Shown one piece after another: positions 48,698 to 58,700 of a stretch of DNA of 61,842 nt (its first letter is position 1; every line of letters starts with the position of its first letter). This stretch comes from CAYRWR01 sp964537555 (GTDB taxonomy: Bacteria > Spirochaetota > Brevinematia > Brevinematales > CAYRWR01), in the NCBI GenBank assembly GCA_964537555.1, contig CAZIAD010000017.1:1-61842 (forward strand), written 5' to 3'. The position numbers were made by a program, and so were the translations under genes. The notes beneath the pieces are model-generated. The model was not told where the DNA came from and ran no database searches. It was given only the letters and a program-made list of their open reading frames with translations.

Positions 48698-50485
48698 TTG
48701 TATTCACTACGCGGGATACCTATTTCTAAAGGAATAGCTAACGGCAAAGTTCTGATCCGGCATGATGTCACCAAAATGATACGGTCCAATAACCGTATAG
48801 ATGAGGAAAAAGTACCTGAAGAGCTGGAACGCTATAAGGTAGCCGTGCAAAAAGTAAAAGAAGAGATCAATTCCCTTAAAGAAAGCCCCCGCACTCCCCT
48901 GTCCAGGCAGAATGCTCAGCTTATAGACTTTTATTCTGTACTGATCAATGAAGACCTGTTTCACAACACAGTCCCTAACAGTATAAAGACCAATTTTTTT
49001 CCGGCTGATGCTGCCCTGGTCAATGAACTGGACAAGATCAAAGAAGAGTTTGACAAACTGGATAATGAATATTTCCAGAGCCGCTTTCTGGACTTCAAAG
49101 CCATTGCGGACCGAATACTGCGTAAACTGTTCGGCGATATCGACCTGACCGCCATAAAAGAACCTATCATCCTGGCCGCAGAAGAGATATCTGTGGCTGA
49201 AGTCCTGCATATTCCCAAAGAGTTTGTACTGGGTATCGCCACCGAATCGGGGGGGACTACTTCACATGCTGCCATCATAGCTGAATCCCTGGAGATACCG
49301 GCTGTTTTCGGTATTAAAGATCTCCTGTCCTACCTTAAGAAAAACGACCGCATGATAGTAGACGGCTATAAAGGCATGGTCATCCTGAACCCGGATGTCA
49401 ACAATATAAAAGACTATGACCATCTGAAGACCGTCTATACAGCCAAAGAAAAAGAGATCATTCGTTCGGTGAGCCTGCCCAGCCAGATGGCAGACGGTAT
49501 CGAAGTAGATATCAAGGCTAACGTATCCAATACCATGGACCTCAATATCGCCCGCCGGCATGGCGCTGACGGTATCGGGCTCTTCCGTACGGAAATGGCC
49601 TTTATCAGCAGTCAGAAATTTCTCAATGAAGAAGAACAGTTCGAGCTCTATAAAGAATACCTCTTACTCTTTAAAAATAAAGAAGTAGTGATCCGTACCC
49701 TGGATCTGGGTGGGGACAAGTTTTTCGGCTCCCGTAAGTCTATCAAAGACCCTAACCCCTTCCTGGGATACCGCTCCATCCGGATCTTCCTGAGAGAAGT
49801 GGATAAATTTAAACAACAGCTGCGGGCTATCATCAGGGCTTCTGTGTTTAACGATAATGTGAGGATCATGATACCTATGATATCCAGCATTGATGAGGTC
49901 CTTAAGATCAAAAAGATCTTTAAAGAATGTGAAGAAGAAGTGAAAAACGAAGGCAAGCCCTTTAAGTACAATATTCCTCTGGGAATCATGATAGAGATAC
50001 CTTCCGCGGCCATACTCTCTGCCGAACTGGCCCAGCACGTAGACTTTTTCTCTATCGGAACCAATGACCTGACTCAGTACACTCTGGCTGTGGACCGGGA
50101 TAACCAGAAAGTGACCTCATTCTACCAGCCCCTCAACCCGGCAGTGCTGAGGCTGATTCACCTGACTGTCGAAAATGCCAACAAAGCCGGCATACCCGTA
50201 TCGGTGTGCGGAGAAATGGCCCGTAACCCCCTCTATATCCGTCTCCTCCTGGGCATGGGAGTGCGCAGCTGCTCTATCAACCCGGCGTACATCCCCCTGG
50301 TCAAGACCATCATCATCAAGTCCCGGGAAAAGGATGTGGCAGCACTCTGGGAAGAAGTACGCACTATGCAAATACCGGCTGAGATCGAGTCACATCTCAA
50401 GTACGACCTCAGACGAAACCTCTTCGAGATCTACGAATCCTATTTCTTTGACGAAAAGAAAGACTGGACCGGCTTAAAACTCTAG
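48698..50485 (+). CDS. ptsI: Phosphoenolpyruvate-protein phosphotransferase (PTS enzyme I)
   Basis: A 595-residue enzyme I of normal length. The phospho-His is in GGTTSHAAIIAESLEIPAVFG-like sequence near residue 189; the PEP-binding barrel has GLFRTEMAF, SIGTNDLTQYTLAVDRDN and the active Cys in VCGEMARNP. It takes phosphate from PEP and hands it to HPr. The start is TTG with GGGTGG upstream, since no ATG gives the conserved SLRGIPISKGIANG start. No HPr or EII genes are adjacent. A sugar-transport role and a purely regulatory role cannot be told apart here. Confidence 0.93.
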   Translation: MYSLRGIPISKGIANGKVLIRHDVTKMIRSNNRIDEEKVPEELERYKVAVQKVKEEINSLKESPRTPLSRQNAQLIDFYSVLINEDLFHNTVPNSIKTNFFPADAALVNELDKIKEEFDKLDNEYFQSRFLDFKAIADRILRKLFGDIDLTAIKEPIILAAEEISVAEVLHIPKEFVLGIATESGGTTSHAAIIAESLEIPAVFGIKDLLSYLKKNDRMIVDGYKGMVILNPDVNNIKDYDHLKTVYTAKEKEIIRSVSLPSQMADGIEVDIKANVSNTMDLNIARRHGADGIGLFRTEMAFISSQKFLNEEEQFELYKEYLLLFKNKEVVIRTLDLGGDKFFGSRKSIKDPNPFLGYRSIRIFLREVDKFKQQLRAIIRASVFNDNVRIMIPMISSIDEVLKIKKIFKECEEEVKNEGKPFKYNIPLGIMIEIPSAAILSAELAQHVDFFSIGTNDLTQYTLAVDRDNQKVTSFYQPLNPAVLRLIHLTVENANKAGIPVSVCGEMARNPLYIRLLLGMGVRSCSINPAYIPLVKTIIIKSREKDVAALWEEVRTMQIPAEIESHLKYDLRRNLFEIYESYFFDEKKDWTGLKL

Positions 50486-50520
50486 ACTCCACCATATATC
50501 TGCAGAATCTTAGCTATTAC

Positions 50521-50549
50521 TTGTCATTTTCCCTGCATTTTAGTATGAT
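50521..50549 (+). promoter_or_regulatory. Promoter of the DUF1801 gene
   Basis: TTGTCA (50521-50526), a 17-base spacer and TATGAT (50544-50549), just before AAGGAGGG and the ATG at 50569. Confidence 0.75.
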
Positions 50550-50568
50550 AATAGTTAAGGAGGGACAA

Positions 50569-51024
50569 ATGACTATAAGTGCGCAGTCCGTAGAGGATTA
50601 TTATAATAAAATACCGCCTCAGCATAAAGCAGCTATGGAAGGCTTACGCCGGGTTATACGGGAAAATATCCCTGAAGGATTTGCCGAGGCGCTCAGCTAC
50701 GGAGCTCCCGGCTTTGTGGTACCCCACTCACTGTATCCCTCCGGCTATCACTGTAAGCCCCAGGAAGCCCTGCCCTTCATCACCCTGATGAGTCAGAAAC
50801 ACTATATAGGCCTCTACCATCTGGGTATCTATGCAGATGCGGAATTACTGAACTGGTTCCAGGAAGAATACCCTAAACATAGCCCTACCCGACTGGATAT
50901 GGGAAAAAGCTGTATACGCTTTAAAAAAATGGATGACATACCTTATGCGCTAATAAGTGAACTGGCCTCCAGGATGAGTGTACAGCAATGGCTCAGTATT
51001 TATGAAGCCCGAATAAAAAAGTGA
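50569..51024 (+). CDS. DUF1801-family protein
   Basis: A 151-residue soluble protein of the DUF1801 (YdhG-like) family, recognised by EALSYGAPGFVVP near residue 40, the FITLMSQKHYIGLYHLG strand and GKSCIRFKKMDDIPYALI near the C-terminus. The fold is iron-chaperone or frataxin-like in some members; the function is not settled. The ATG at 50569 has AAGGAGGG upstream, and the longer frame from 50521 would start inside the promoter. Single gene. Confidence 0.85.
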   Translation: MTISAQSVEDYYNKIPPQHKAAMEGLRRVIRENIPEGFAEALSYGAPGFVVPHSLYPSGYHCKPQEALPFITLMSQKHYIGLYHLGIYADAELLNWFQEEYPKHSPTRLDMGKSCIRFKKMDDIPYALISELASRMSVQQWLSIYEARIKK

Positions 51025-51037
51025 TATTGTTATTAAC

Positions 51038-51838
51038 TTAGAGCTTTGATGCCTTCCCTGGAATTAAGTCTCCCAGAGATTCTTTATGAGCCTTCAGATA
51101 TTCTATAAGATTTTCACGGTCCCCATTGTTCATACGCAGAGCTTTTTTAAAAAGCTTCCTGGCTTTCTTAAGATCTGGATGTGAGGTTTTTCCTCCCTCT
51201 GTTTTCTGAGAGCGTTCATAGTAGCCCCGCCCGCATACCATATATCCCAGAGGATCCCGAGGGTAATCCCTGATAAACAAGCCCCCCATCTCAATCTTTT
51301 TAGAATAGTCCAGATCATTCCAGTATAATGAAAGGGTTATACGAGCCCAGCCCGGATTGTCCAGGGGCCAGGGTCGGGTACTTGCAGTATATCTCCCCAG
51401 GTATTCTCCATAGATTTCTATTCCATTCACTAGCGGCATATCCCGGGAAGATAATATCACCTTAATACCCTGAACATTTCTCTGACTGAAGGGAATATAC
51501 AGATTAGTGTAAAAGGTATGGGGGCGGATCACTATATCTTTGAGCAATCCTTCATGGCCCCGCTTAGTGAAAAGTAACTGTATAGCCTCAGTGTTGCTTA
51601 ATCCTAAAAGGAGGACCCCACTGCTATGAAATGATCCCAGTATATTAATACTGAAGTATTGGGTCAGTGAGGATTTGCCGTTTTCAATTTTCAGGCTGGT
51701 AGATGTACCCTGAGAGATCTGTAAACGATCTGAAATATCAGGATTCCTGGTATCCGGGGCTTTAATATTATAGGCGACCGGCAATGCACAGGATGTGTAA
51801 ATCGCAAAAATAAGAAATACAATGCAGGCTTTTATCAT
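51038..51838 (-). CDS. Lipoprotein coupled to MerR gene
   Basis: A 266-residue lipoprotein (lipobox YTSC, Cys near residue 17). The middle is beta-rich; the last 60 residues (DLKKARKLFKKALRMNNGDRENLIEYLKAH) form a TPR-like helical tail. No family recognised. Its ATG overlaps the stop of the MerR gene (ATGA), so the two are coupled, which is unusual for a regulator and a lipoprotein. Confidence 0.6.
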   Translation of the reverse strand: MIKACIVFLIFAIYTSCALPVAYNIKAPDTRNPDISDRLQISQGTSTSLKIENGKSSLTQYFSINILGSFHSSGVLLLGLSNTEAIQLLFTKRGHEGLLKDIVIRPHTFYTNLYIPFSQRNVQGIKVILSSRDMPLVNGIEIYGEYLGRYTASTRPWPLDNPGWARITLSLYWNDLDYSKKIEMGGLFIRDYPRDPLGYMVCGRGYYERSQKTEGGKTSHPDLKKARKLFKKALRMNNGDRENLIEYLKAHKESLGDLIPGKASKL

Positions 51839-52497
51839 GATTGAGTGTTAGTGATGAGTTGTAACCTGGAACGGCCTTTCTGGGAAAGGCGCTTCAGGGT
51901 ATTGATGGACTCCTGATTGGCTTTTAACTTGGCATCCAGCTCATCGAGGCGGCGGAAGAACATCTGTATCTTATTCTCCTGATCGCTGTGTTTACTGGGA
52001 TCCAGAATAAAATTCCAGAGATCCAGAAAGACCTTAATCTCCCCTAAAGAGAATCCCAGGTCCTGGAAACCCTTGAGCAGCATGATCTCTACCATGGTCT
52101 TTTTATGATAAAACCGTATGCCGGTACGGGAACGGGTAAAGGGCTTGATCAGCTTTTTTTCTTCCCAGTATTTAATGGCACGGGGAGATACATTAAAGTG
52201 CTTAGCCAGCTGACCGGGGGTATAGAGCTGCTGTTTTTGGTTAGCGGAATCTATATTCCGGGTACGCTTTACCGGCTCCCCCACATTTCTCATGATCTTC
52301 ACACTTTGTTCCATGGAATAACCCAGTTCCTTAAGCTTTTCCACGACCTCCAGTTTCTCAAATGCATCACTGTCGAACACCAGATCTGATTCATCCTCGG
52401 AAGTACTAAGCACACGGGAATCGACCAGGAAGATGATCTCATCTGTGGTGAGAGAACTGCGATGACTCAGGTCATCAAATAGAATTGTCTGTTTCAT
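51835..52497 (-). CDS. MerR-family regulator with extra N-terminal domain
   Basis: A 220-residue protein. A typical MerR winged helix lies at about residues 91-155 (LYTPGQLAKHFNVSPRAIKYWEEKK, then GIRFYH), followed by a coiled coil. Residues about 15-75 (TTDEIIFLVDSRVL, EVVEKLKELGYSMEQSVKIM) look like a second, degenerate MerR-type domain without a clear recognition helix. No Cys-based metal site is visible. Promoter TTGACG-N17-CATAAT is at 52543-52515, divergent from the GH13 gene, which it may control. Confidence 0.8.
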   Translation of the reverse strand: MKQTILFDDLSHRSSLTTDEIIFLVDSRVLSTSEDESDLVFDSDAFEKLEVVEKLKELGYSMEQSVKIMRNVGEPVKRTRNIDSANQKQQLYTPGQLAKHFNVSPRAIKYWEEKKLIKPFTRSRTGIRFYHKKTMVEIMLLKGFQDLGFSLGEIKVFLDLWNFILDPSKHSDQENKIQMFFRRLDELDAKLKANQESINTLKRLSQKGRSRLQLITNTQS

Positions 52498-52514
52498 TGT
52501 CTACTCCGTCATAT

Positions 52515-52585
52515 ATTATGCTATTTCCGCGCCTCAGCGTCAAGTTTTCATAAATCTTTGACAAATCCGTTAATTAACCTATAAT
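52515..52585. promoter_or_regulatory. Divergent promoters of merR-like and GH13 genes
   Basis: Minus strand: TTGACG (52543-52538), a 17-base spacer and CATAAT (52520-52515). Plus strand: TTGACA (52558-52563), a 16-base spacer and TATAAT (52580-52585). The -35 boxes are 14 bases apart, so one regulator could affect both. Confidence 0.75.
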
Positions 52586-52610
52586 GTTATAATACTCAGC
52601 AGGAGGACTT

Positions 52611-54695
52611 ATGCCCAGTTCTTTGAGGCTCGTCTATGATGCCGTTTCATCTAAATCCCGAGAGGACCTGGAATACTGGATACCCCGACTGTGGATCAGT
52701 TCTGATAATATGCTTATATTTGAGGAGACTGATACCCGTTTTAAAGTAGAACCTTATTCTTTCTTTAAAGCCCAGATCAGGCTCATCCTGGAAAACACTG
52801 ATTATGATAATTTTCATGATTCCTGTCTTTCCCGGGTATGCGGCCTGAAATTATCAGAAGACAACGTGATCGATAAGGGAAACCCCCGTCTTCCCGGAGA
52901 CTGGATGGCAAAATCCACACTCTATGGCCTGTTTATGCGCAGCTTTACAGCTTATGATCATGATCAGGATGGAGTACTGGGCGGTGCCGATTCTGACATC
53001 AGCCTCAATACTCAGGGATTCAGGGAGACCGGTACCTTCCTCAAAGCCATAGCTCTGCTGCCCTATATCAAGTCGCTGGGTTTTGACTGTATCTATCTGC
53101 TCCCGGTAAGTATGAACGGCCAGGCTCATCATAAAGGAGAACTGGGTTCGCCTTACTCACAAAAAAACCCCTTTAAGCTGGACCCCATTTATCATGACCC
53201 ACTGATCAATGAGATCACCCTGGAGATGCAGTTTAAAGCATTTGTAGAGGCTGCCCATGCCCTGGGGATGCGGGTCATTCTGGATTCTGTACCCCGTATC
53301 GGGGCCCGGGATTCTGATTTTATCCCGGAGCATCCTGACTGGTTCTACTGGATCAAAAAAAGTGCAGCTGCTGATTATCACTCTCCCGAATTTAGTAAAT
53401 CCGAGCTGAAAGAAATACACGCCAGGATTAAAAGTAAAAACAAAGAGACCATCCCTCCCCATAAGGAGTACCTGGATCTGTTTGTCCCCAGCCCTGAGCA
53501 GAGGAGCATTAAATATGAGCCTGGTATTGGCTATGTCGGTAAGTCCCAGGGAAGTGACTGTGTAGTACCGGGAGCCTTTTCAGACTGGCCTCCCGATGAC
53601 ATACAGCCTCCCTGGACAGATGTCAGTTATTTCAGACTCTATAAGGAGCCGGAATTTGACTATGTGGCCTACAACACAGTCCGGATGTATGACAGCCGCA
53701 TCCAGGAACGGAATCAGGCTCTGTGGGATACTATAGCCCAGGTCATCCCCTATTACCAGGAAGAGTTCGGTATCGACGGAGCCCGCATCGATATGGGACA
53801 TGCCCTCCCGGCTGAGCTGGAGACCATGATCATAGAATCTGCCCGCAGGATCGACCCGGATTTCGGCTTTATGTGTGAGAATTTTAATCCCTACGCAGAG
53901 GCCCGACCGGCGGGCTACAATATAGTGATGGGGAATGCCTGGTATATGCTGTCCCGTTACAGCCTGGCTAATAGCCAGGGTAAGAGCATGGCCAAGACCT
54001 TCCTGAAAGATCTCGCCAATATTCCTAATCCCATCCTGGGATCACCAGAGACCGCTGACAGCCCCCGGGCTGCATCCAGAAAAGGAGGGATAGTCTATAC
54101 CAAAGCGTCCTGGTCCCTCAGCACTACCCTGCCCAATTTTGTCCCTTTCTGTGTGGCAGGATATGAACTGGGAGATAAGCACCCATCCAACCTGGGGCTG
54201 GACTTTAATTCTGAGGAGATCGCAGCCTATGAGGGAAAATCACTGGCGTTCTTTGACAGGGCTGCCCTGGACTGGGAATCTCCATTCTCCCGGGAGATAA
54301 GTGAACACATTCGCAGAATCAATTCTTTTCGAAACGACAGTCTGGGGATGCTCGTCCATGTCGATAATTTTCAATGGATAGAAAATGAAGTGGAAAGTAA
54401 AGATAGTCTTTCCCCCTCCAACCCTGTGATATCCTACTTCCGTTCAATGGAAGCATCCCGATTGTCACTGCGTAGTTCCGCTATTTTCGGGCAGATGCTG
54501 CTCCCCATTGAAGTGGAAAATGATTACCTGTTTGTCATTAACCTGGACTGCGAAAATGAAGTGATCACGACTCTATTTATGGACCAGGATATGGAACTCA
54601 ACAATATCTATAATGAAGAATGTTACCGTACAGTGAATCATGAACTGAATCTTCGCCTTAAACCTGGCGAGACTATTATTGCATTGAGGGAATAA
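52611..54695 (+). CDS. GH13 alpha-amylase-family protein
   Basis: A 694-residue GH13 barrel enzyme without signal peptide. Catalytic residues are recognisable: nucleophile D394 in GIDGARIDMGHALP, acid/base E423 in MCENFNP, and D483 in PETADSPR. The His that normally precedes the third Asp is Ala (A482). The layout and these motifs recall maltosyltransferase GlgE-like or intracellular glucanase proteins, but the exact reaction is uncertain. GGAGG precedes the ATG. Its stop overlaps the ruvA start (TAATG). Confidence 0.8.
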   Translation: MPSSLRLVYDAVSSKSREDLEYWIPRLWISSDNMLIFEETDTRFKVEPYSFFKAQIRLILENTDYDNFHDSCLSRVCGLKLSEDNVIDKGNPRLPGDWMAKSTLYGLFMRSFTAYDHDQDGVLGGADSDISLNTQGFRETGTFLKAIALLPYIKSLGFDCIYLLPVSMNGQAHHKGELGSPYSQKNPFKLDPIYHDPLINEITLEMQFKAFVEAAHALGMRVILDSVPRIGARDSDFIPEHPDWFYWIKKSAAADYHSPEFSKSELKEIHARIKSKNKETIPPHKEYLDLFVPSPEQRSIKYEPGIGYVGKSQGSDCVVPGAFSDWPPDDIQPPWTDVSYFRLYKEPEFDYVAYNTVRMYDSRIQERNQALWDTIAQVIPYYQEEFGIDGARIDMGHALPAELETMIIESARRIDPDFGFMCENFNPYAEARPAGYNIVMGNAWYMLSRYSLANSQGKSMAKTFLKDLANIPNPILGSPETADSPRAASRKGGIVYTKASWSLSTTLPNFVPFCVAGYELGDKHPSNLGLDFNSEEIAAYEGKSLAFFDRAALDWESPFSREISEHIRRINSFRNDSLGMLVHVDNFQWIENEVESKDSLSPSNPVISYFRSMEASRLSLRSSAIFGQMLLPIEVENDYLFVINLDCENEVITTLFMDQDMELNNIYNEECYRTVNHELNLRLKPGETIIALRE

Positions 54696-55300
54696 TGTTC
54701 TATTCAATAAAAGGTAAACTGGTATTAAAAGACAATGAAAGTGCTGTGATAGAGACGCAGGGTGTAGCCTATGAGATGAGTATCCCTGCCTCTGTCTGTG
54801 ATGCTCTCCCGGAGATCGGACAGGAAGCACAGCTCTTCACCAAACTCATAGTGCGAGAAAATGAACAGTATCTGATAGGTTTTTCCAGTACCACCGACAA
54901 ACGGCTCTATGAGAGCCTCATCACAGTATCAGGTATAGGCCCCAAGCATGGATTAAAGATACTGTCTCAGATGACTGCAGGAGAGATTCGCTCTGCTATC
55001 GTCAATAATGATACTACCGCACTTAGCCGGGTCAAGGGTATAGGCCCCCGTTCCGCTTCCCGCATCATCCTGGAGCTTCAGGACAAAATGGCCAAATTTG
55101 TTCCGGCTGAACTGCCTGCCAGCGGCTCAGGAACAGAGAAAAAACGGATCGAAGCCCTGATGGCTTTAAGAGTATTGGGTTATAACGATCCGGAGTCTAA
55201 AAAGATCCTGGACATCATTGCCCGAGACTTCAGTGAGCTTATGCAAACGGATGTAGAAAACATAATCAAAAAAGCCCTGGCGCTCATGTCGCGGAGTTAA
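54695..55300 (+). CDS. ruvA: Holliday junction DNA helicase subunit RuvA
   Basis: A 201-residue RuvA of normal length: an N-terminal OB domain (MFYSIKGKLVLKD...), two helix-hairpin-helix motifs (VSGIGPKHGLKIL near residue 73 and VKGIGPRSASRIILEL near 108) and the C-terminal domain that contacts RuvB. It binds four-way junctions and loads RuvB. Its ATG overlaps the stop of the GH13 gene, and a YaaR-family gene follows 3 bases later. No ruvB or ruvC is in the window. Confidence 0.96.
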   Translation: MFYSIKGKLVLKDNESAVIETQGVAYEMSIPASVCDALPEIGQEAQLFTKLIVRENEQYLIGFSSTTDKRLYESLITVSGIGPKHGLKILSQMTAGEIRSAIVNNDTTALSRVKGIGPRSASRIILELQDKMAKFVPAELPASGSGTEKKRIEALMALRVLGYNDPESKKILDIIARDFSELMQTDVENIIKKALALMSRS

Positions 55301-55303
55301 TCC

Positions 55304-55768
55304 ATGAAAATAGACAGAAGAACCCTCAAGTCCCAATCAGGGCCGGAAAGAAAAAAAGGCACTCAAAAATCTGAAAAAGGCGAAAGCTTTCTGGAAGCTC
55401 TGCTTTTAAACAATCAGGAAGTGAATGCCATAGATCCGCAGTCCGTAGTCGAACAGGATGTAAAAAATCTGGCAGCCATGATAGAGCAATATGGGGAAGA
55501 TCTTACCAACAATCCTACACCCGAGAATTTTCTACGCTACAAACAGCATATAAAGAGTTTTATAAATATCATTAAAAATAATTTTGAGATCAAAAACATC
55601 TCTTCGCGAAAAGGCTTTACCAGCCAGAAACTCTACCTGACCATAGAAAATCTGGACGAAAAGCTGAACGACCTGGCCCAGCTGGTATTATCCCGGGAAC
55701 AAAATCGGATCTCTTACCTCAAGCTAACCGATAATATAAAAGGGCTGATCATTGACTTAATTCTTTGA
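55304..55768 (+). CDS. YaaR-family (DUF327) protein
   Basis: A 154-residue soluble helical protein matching the YaaR/DUF327 family: a charged N-terminus, then FLEALLLNNQE, the central NPTPENFLRYKQHIKSFI and the C-terminal LYLTIENLDEKLNDL stretch. The function is unknown. It is coupled to ruvA (3-base gap), and its last 20 bases overlap the end of the convergent helicase gene. Confidence 0.85.
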   Translation: MKIDRRTLKSQSGPERKKGTQKSEKGESFLEALLLNNQEVNAIDPQSVVEQDVKNLAAMIEQYGEDLTNNPTPENFLRYKQHIKSFINIIKNNFEIKNISSRKGFTSQKLYLTIENLDEKLNDLAQLVLSREQNRISYLKLTDNIKGLIIDLIL

Positions 55769-58700
55769 ACTGTTCTCTCATACTGTGCATCTGAATGGTG
55801 AGTGCCTGTTTCACTTTTTGCATATCATACTGCACCGAATAGGCCTGGCCCGATTCCAGATCAAACAAATACAGTGAGCCAGCCCCTATTCCCATACTTT
55901 CCAGAATCAGGCTGTAATACTGCAACTGACGTGAATAGCGCTCCAGCTGGGAATCTTTAATCTTTAATTTATAATCCAGGATAATATTTTTACCCTCTGC
56001 TCCCCGGGCCAGTACATCTATAATCCCTTTTATAAAAATATCTCCATCGGAGGTAGTCATGGGATAGAGAAATTCATATTCCTTATGCACAGATCCGCAT
56101 TGCTCTATTTGTTTATATACAGCGCTGGAATAGTATTTTTGCAGCATAGTGATTATGGTATCTTGTGAGGAAATCAGATCTGGAGCAGATGTCCGTATCA
56201 GCTGTTCGCATACCTCCCTGAAATTATCTTTGTCACTCCACTGCAGGACCTGGTGCAGGAAGGTACCCAGATCGGCCCTGCTGTCACCCATTCCGGACAG
56301 GGGGCTTTCTTCATCCACCATCTTATTAAAGGACTCTTCCACAGGATAGGAACGGATGATATACTTGTTAATAAAGGAAGCCGGATCAAATTCCATATCG
56401 AGGATCTGAGTAATGGTAAAAACACCCGGCTCGCAGTTGGGAGTAGATACCCTGATTGCCTGACTCAGGATTGTATTCCAGTCCAGCTGCCGGTTTATGG
56501 CCCTACCTGGCTCTACCTGAAAAGGCAGCCCTCTTTGGCTATTTAAACTATCCCCGGCATTTTTAAATACAGTCTGTGCCGCTTTGTCGATAAAGGGCGT
56601 CACAAAGTGGGACCAGGAATCTTTTCCATTTTCCTGATAGCCCAGATAATAAAATCGATACGCCGCCCGGGTCACAGCTACATAAAACAGCCTTTTATCT
56701 TCCTCACTTTCCCTTTCCTGCCATTGCATTCTAATACTTTCATGATTTCTATCAGAGCCGATAATATTGAAACCCAGCTTTCCTTCCAGATCCAGGATAT
56801 CAGTACTGCGGTTCTGTTTTCCTGAACTGATATATATGACGACCGGAGCCTGCAGGCCTTTGGCAGCATGGATGGTCATGATGCGCATAACATTGGCATT
56901 TTCTCCCACTATCTGCGCCTGATTGAGATCCAGTCCTCCGTTATCTATGAAATATAAAAACTCGGTGAGATTAAACATCTCTGATTCCTGGATAGACCGC
57001 AGTTGCTGAATAAACAAAATAAGGTTGGAAGTGGCTTCACGATTATGAGGTAATGCGTTTAGATATGCATAATAGCCGGTACGGTGCACGATCTCTTCCA
57101 GCAGTCCGGGTATATCCCAGTGCTTTTTATCACGATATATACTGCAAAATATTTTTGCACCCTCGTCCCCGGATTTTCTGATCTCTTCAAAAATCCTTCC
57201 TTTTCCTCCCCTGAGGCGGCATATCCGGAATATCTGACTATCCTCCATCCTAAAAAAAGGAGACTTCATGAGGGCCAGCATGCGGTAATCATCCAGGGGA
57301 TCATCCAGTGCACGCAGGTAGTGCAGTAGTGTAAGCACTTCATCCTGCTCCAGGATATTACTGGTGTCCACATTGACCATAGGCAGATCAGGAAGCTCTT
57401 TTTTTAAAACCTGATTAATGAGATTGGCATGGGTCCGTTTTCTGAGCAGTACCATAAAATCTCTGGCCCGGAAGCCCTGTTGCCCAATCAGTCTTTTTAT
57501 CAGCAGAGCAGCATCCTGAGCAGAAGAGCGAGCGATATCCTCAGCTTTTTCCTCCGGGCAGGGCAGATAGTAGGTACCACCCCGAGGGTAGGACTTTTCC
57601 TGTGTCTGGGGTGATGCCTGAGGCTGGTATTCCAGCCCGGATCCCGGCTTGAAGATCTCAGAAAAAAGGGTGTTTATATCGCTGACCAGGTCTGCCTGAG
57701 AACGGTAGTTATACTCCAGATTCTTCACCGAATCGCTGCCATAGCTACGCCTGAACATTTCCTGTGTCTCAGAAAAGACCTGGACTTCAGCAGAACGGAA
57801 TCCATAGATTGACTGCTTGGGATCCCCTACAATAAAGGGACTGATATGTATTGCCAGGCGAGGGTCCAGGAAGGTGGAAAACAATTCTTTTTGGGAACGT
57901 GAAGTATCCTGATACTCATCCATCATAAGATACTTTATGCTTTTTAATATACTACGGGTAAAGGACTCATCTTTTTTTAAAAGCTCGATCAGTTTCCATT
58001 CAATATCCGCAAACGATAATTCATGCCTCTCTTGTTGCATAAGCCTGTATTGATTCCAGGTATACTCCATGACACTATGGAAAGCGGGTAAAAGTAATTG
58101 ATGGATACGGAGATGGAGCTCAGGAAAGGATAAGCTGATCTTTTCCCGGAGCAGCCTCTGTTCTTCATCCTGGACTTCTTTTTTTGGAAAGGAGGGCTTG
58201 AGATCAAAACGAAACATCTCAGAAGGAGGAAGTTCCAAAATATGTACCAGGTCCTGCTCCAACTGGGTATATACTGCGGCATTTCTTTTAGCGATCTGAT
58301 TATGTTGCCTGACCAGGCCCAGAACATTTTCCAGAAGAGGCCGGAGCTCTTTTCCAAATAATTCGAATATACTCTGTTCATCTTTTGACTTTTCCTCATT
58401 GAAATACCGGTCATAATGAGACTGCTGAATACTTTCACACCAGTATTTCCATCCCTTTTCACGGCACAGGGCAAAGATCTGTTCCAGGTGTTTGCTAAAT
58501 TTCTTGAAACCCAGACAGCGGATAAGAATACTCACGGAGGGGTCTTTTTTCTCTATAAGATGGGACAGGCTGAGCATCATTGCATCCTGTGAGCTGAGAG
58601 AGAGCTGTTCTATGCCCTGATCATCCTGGGGGTGCATCCCGGGATCCAGACCGGACTCTACGGGATGAGACTTTAAGAGCTTGAAGGCAAATGCATGTAT

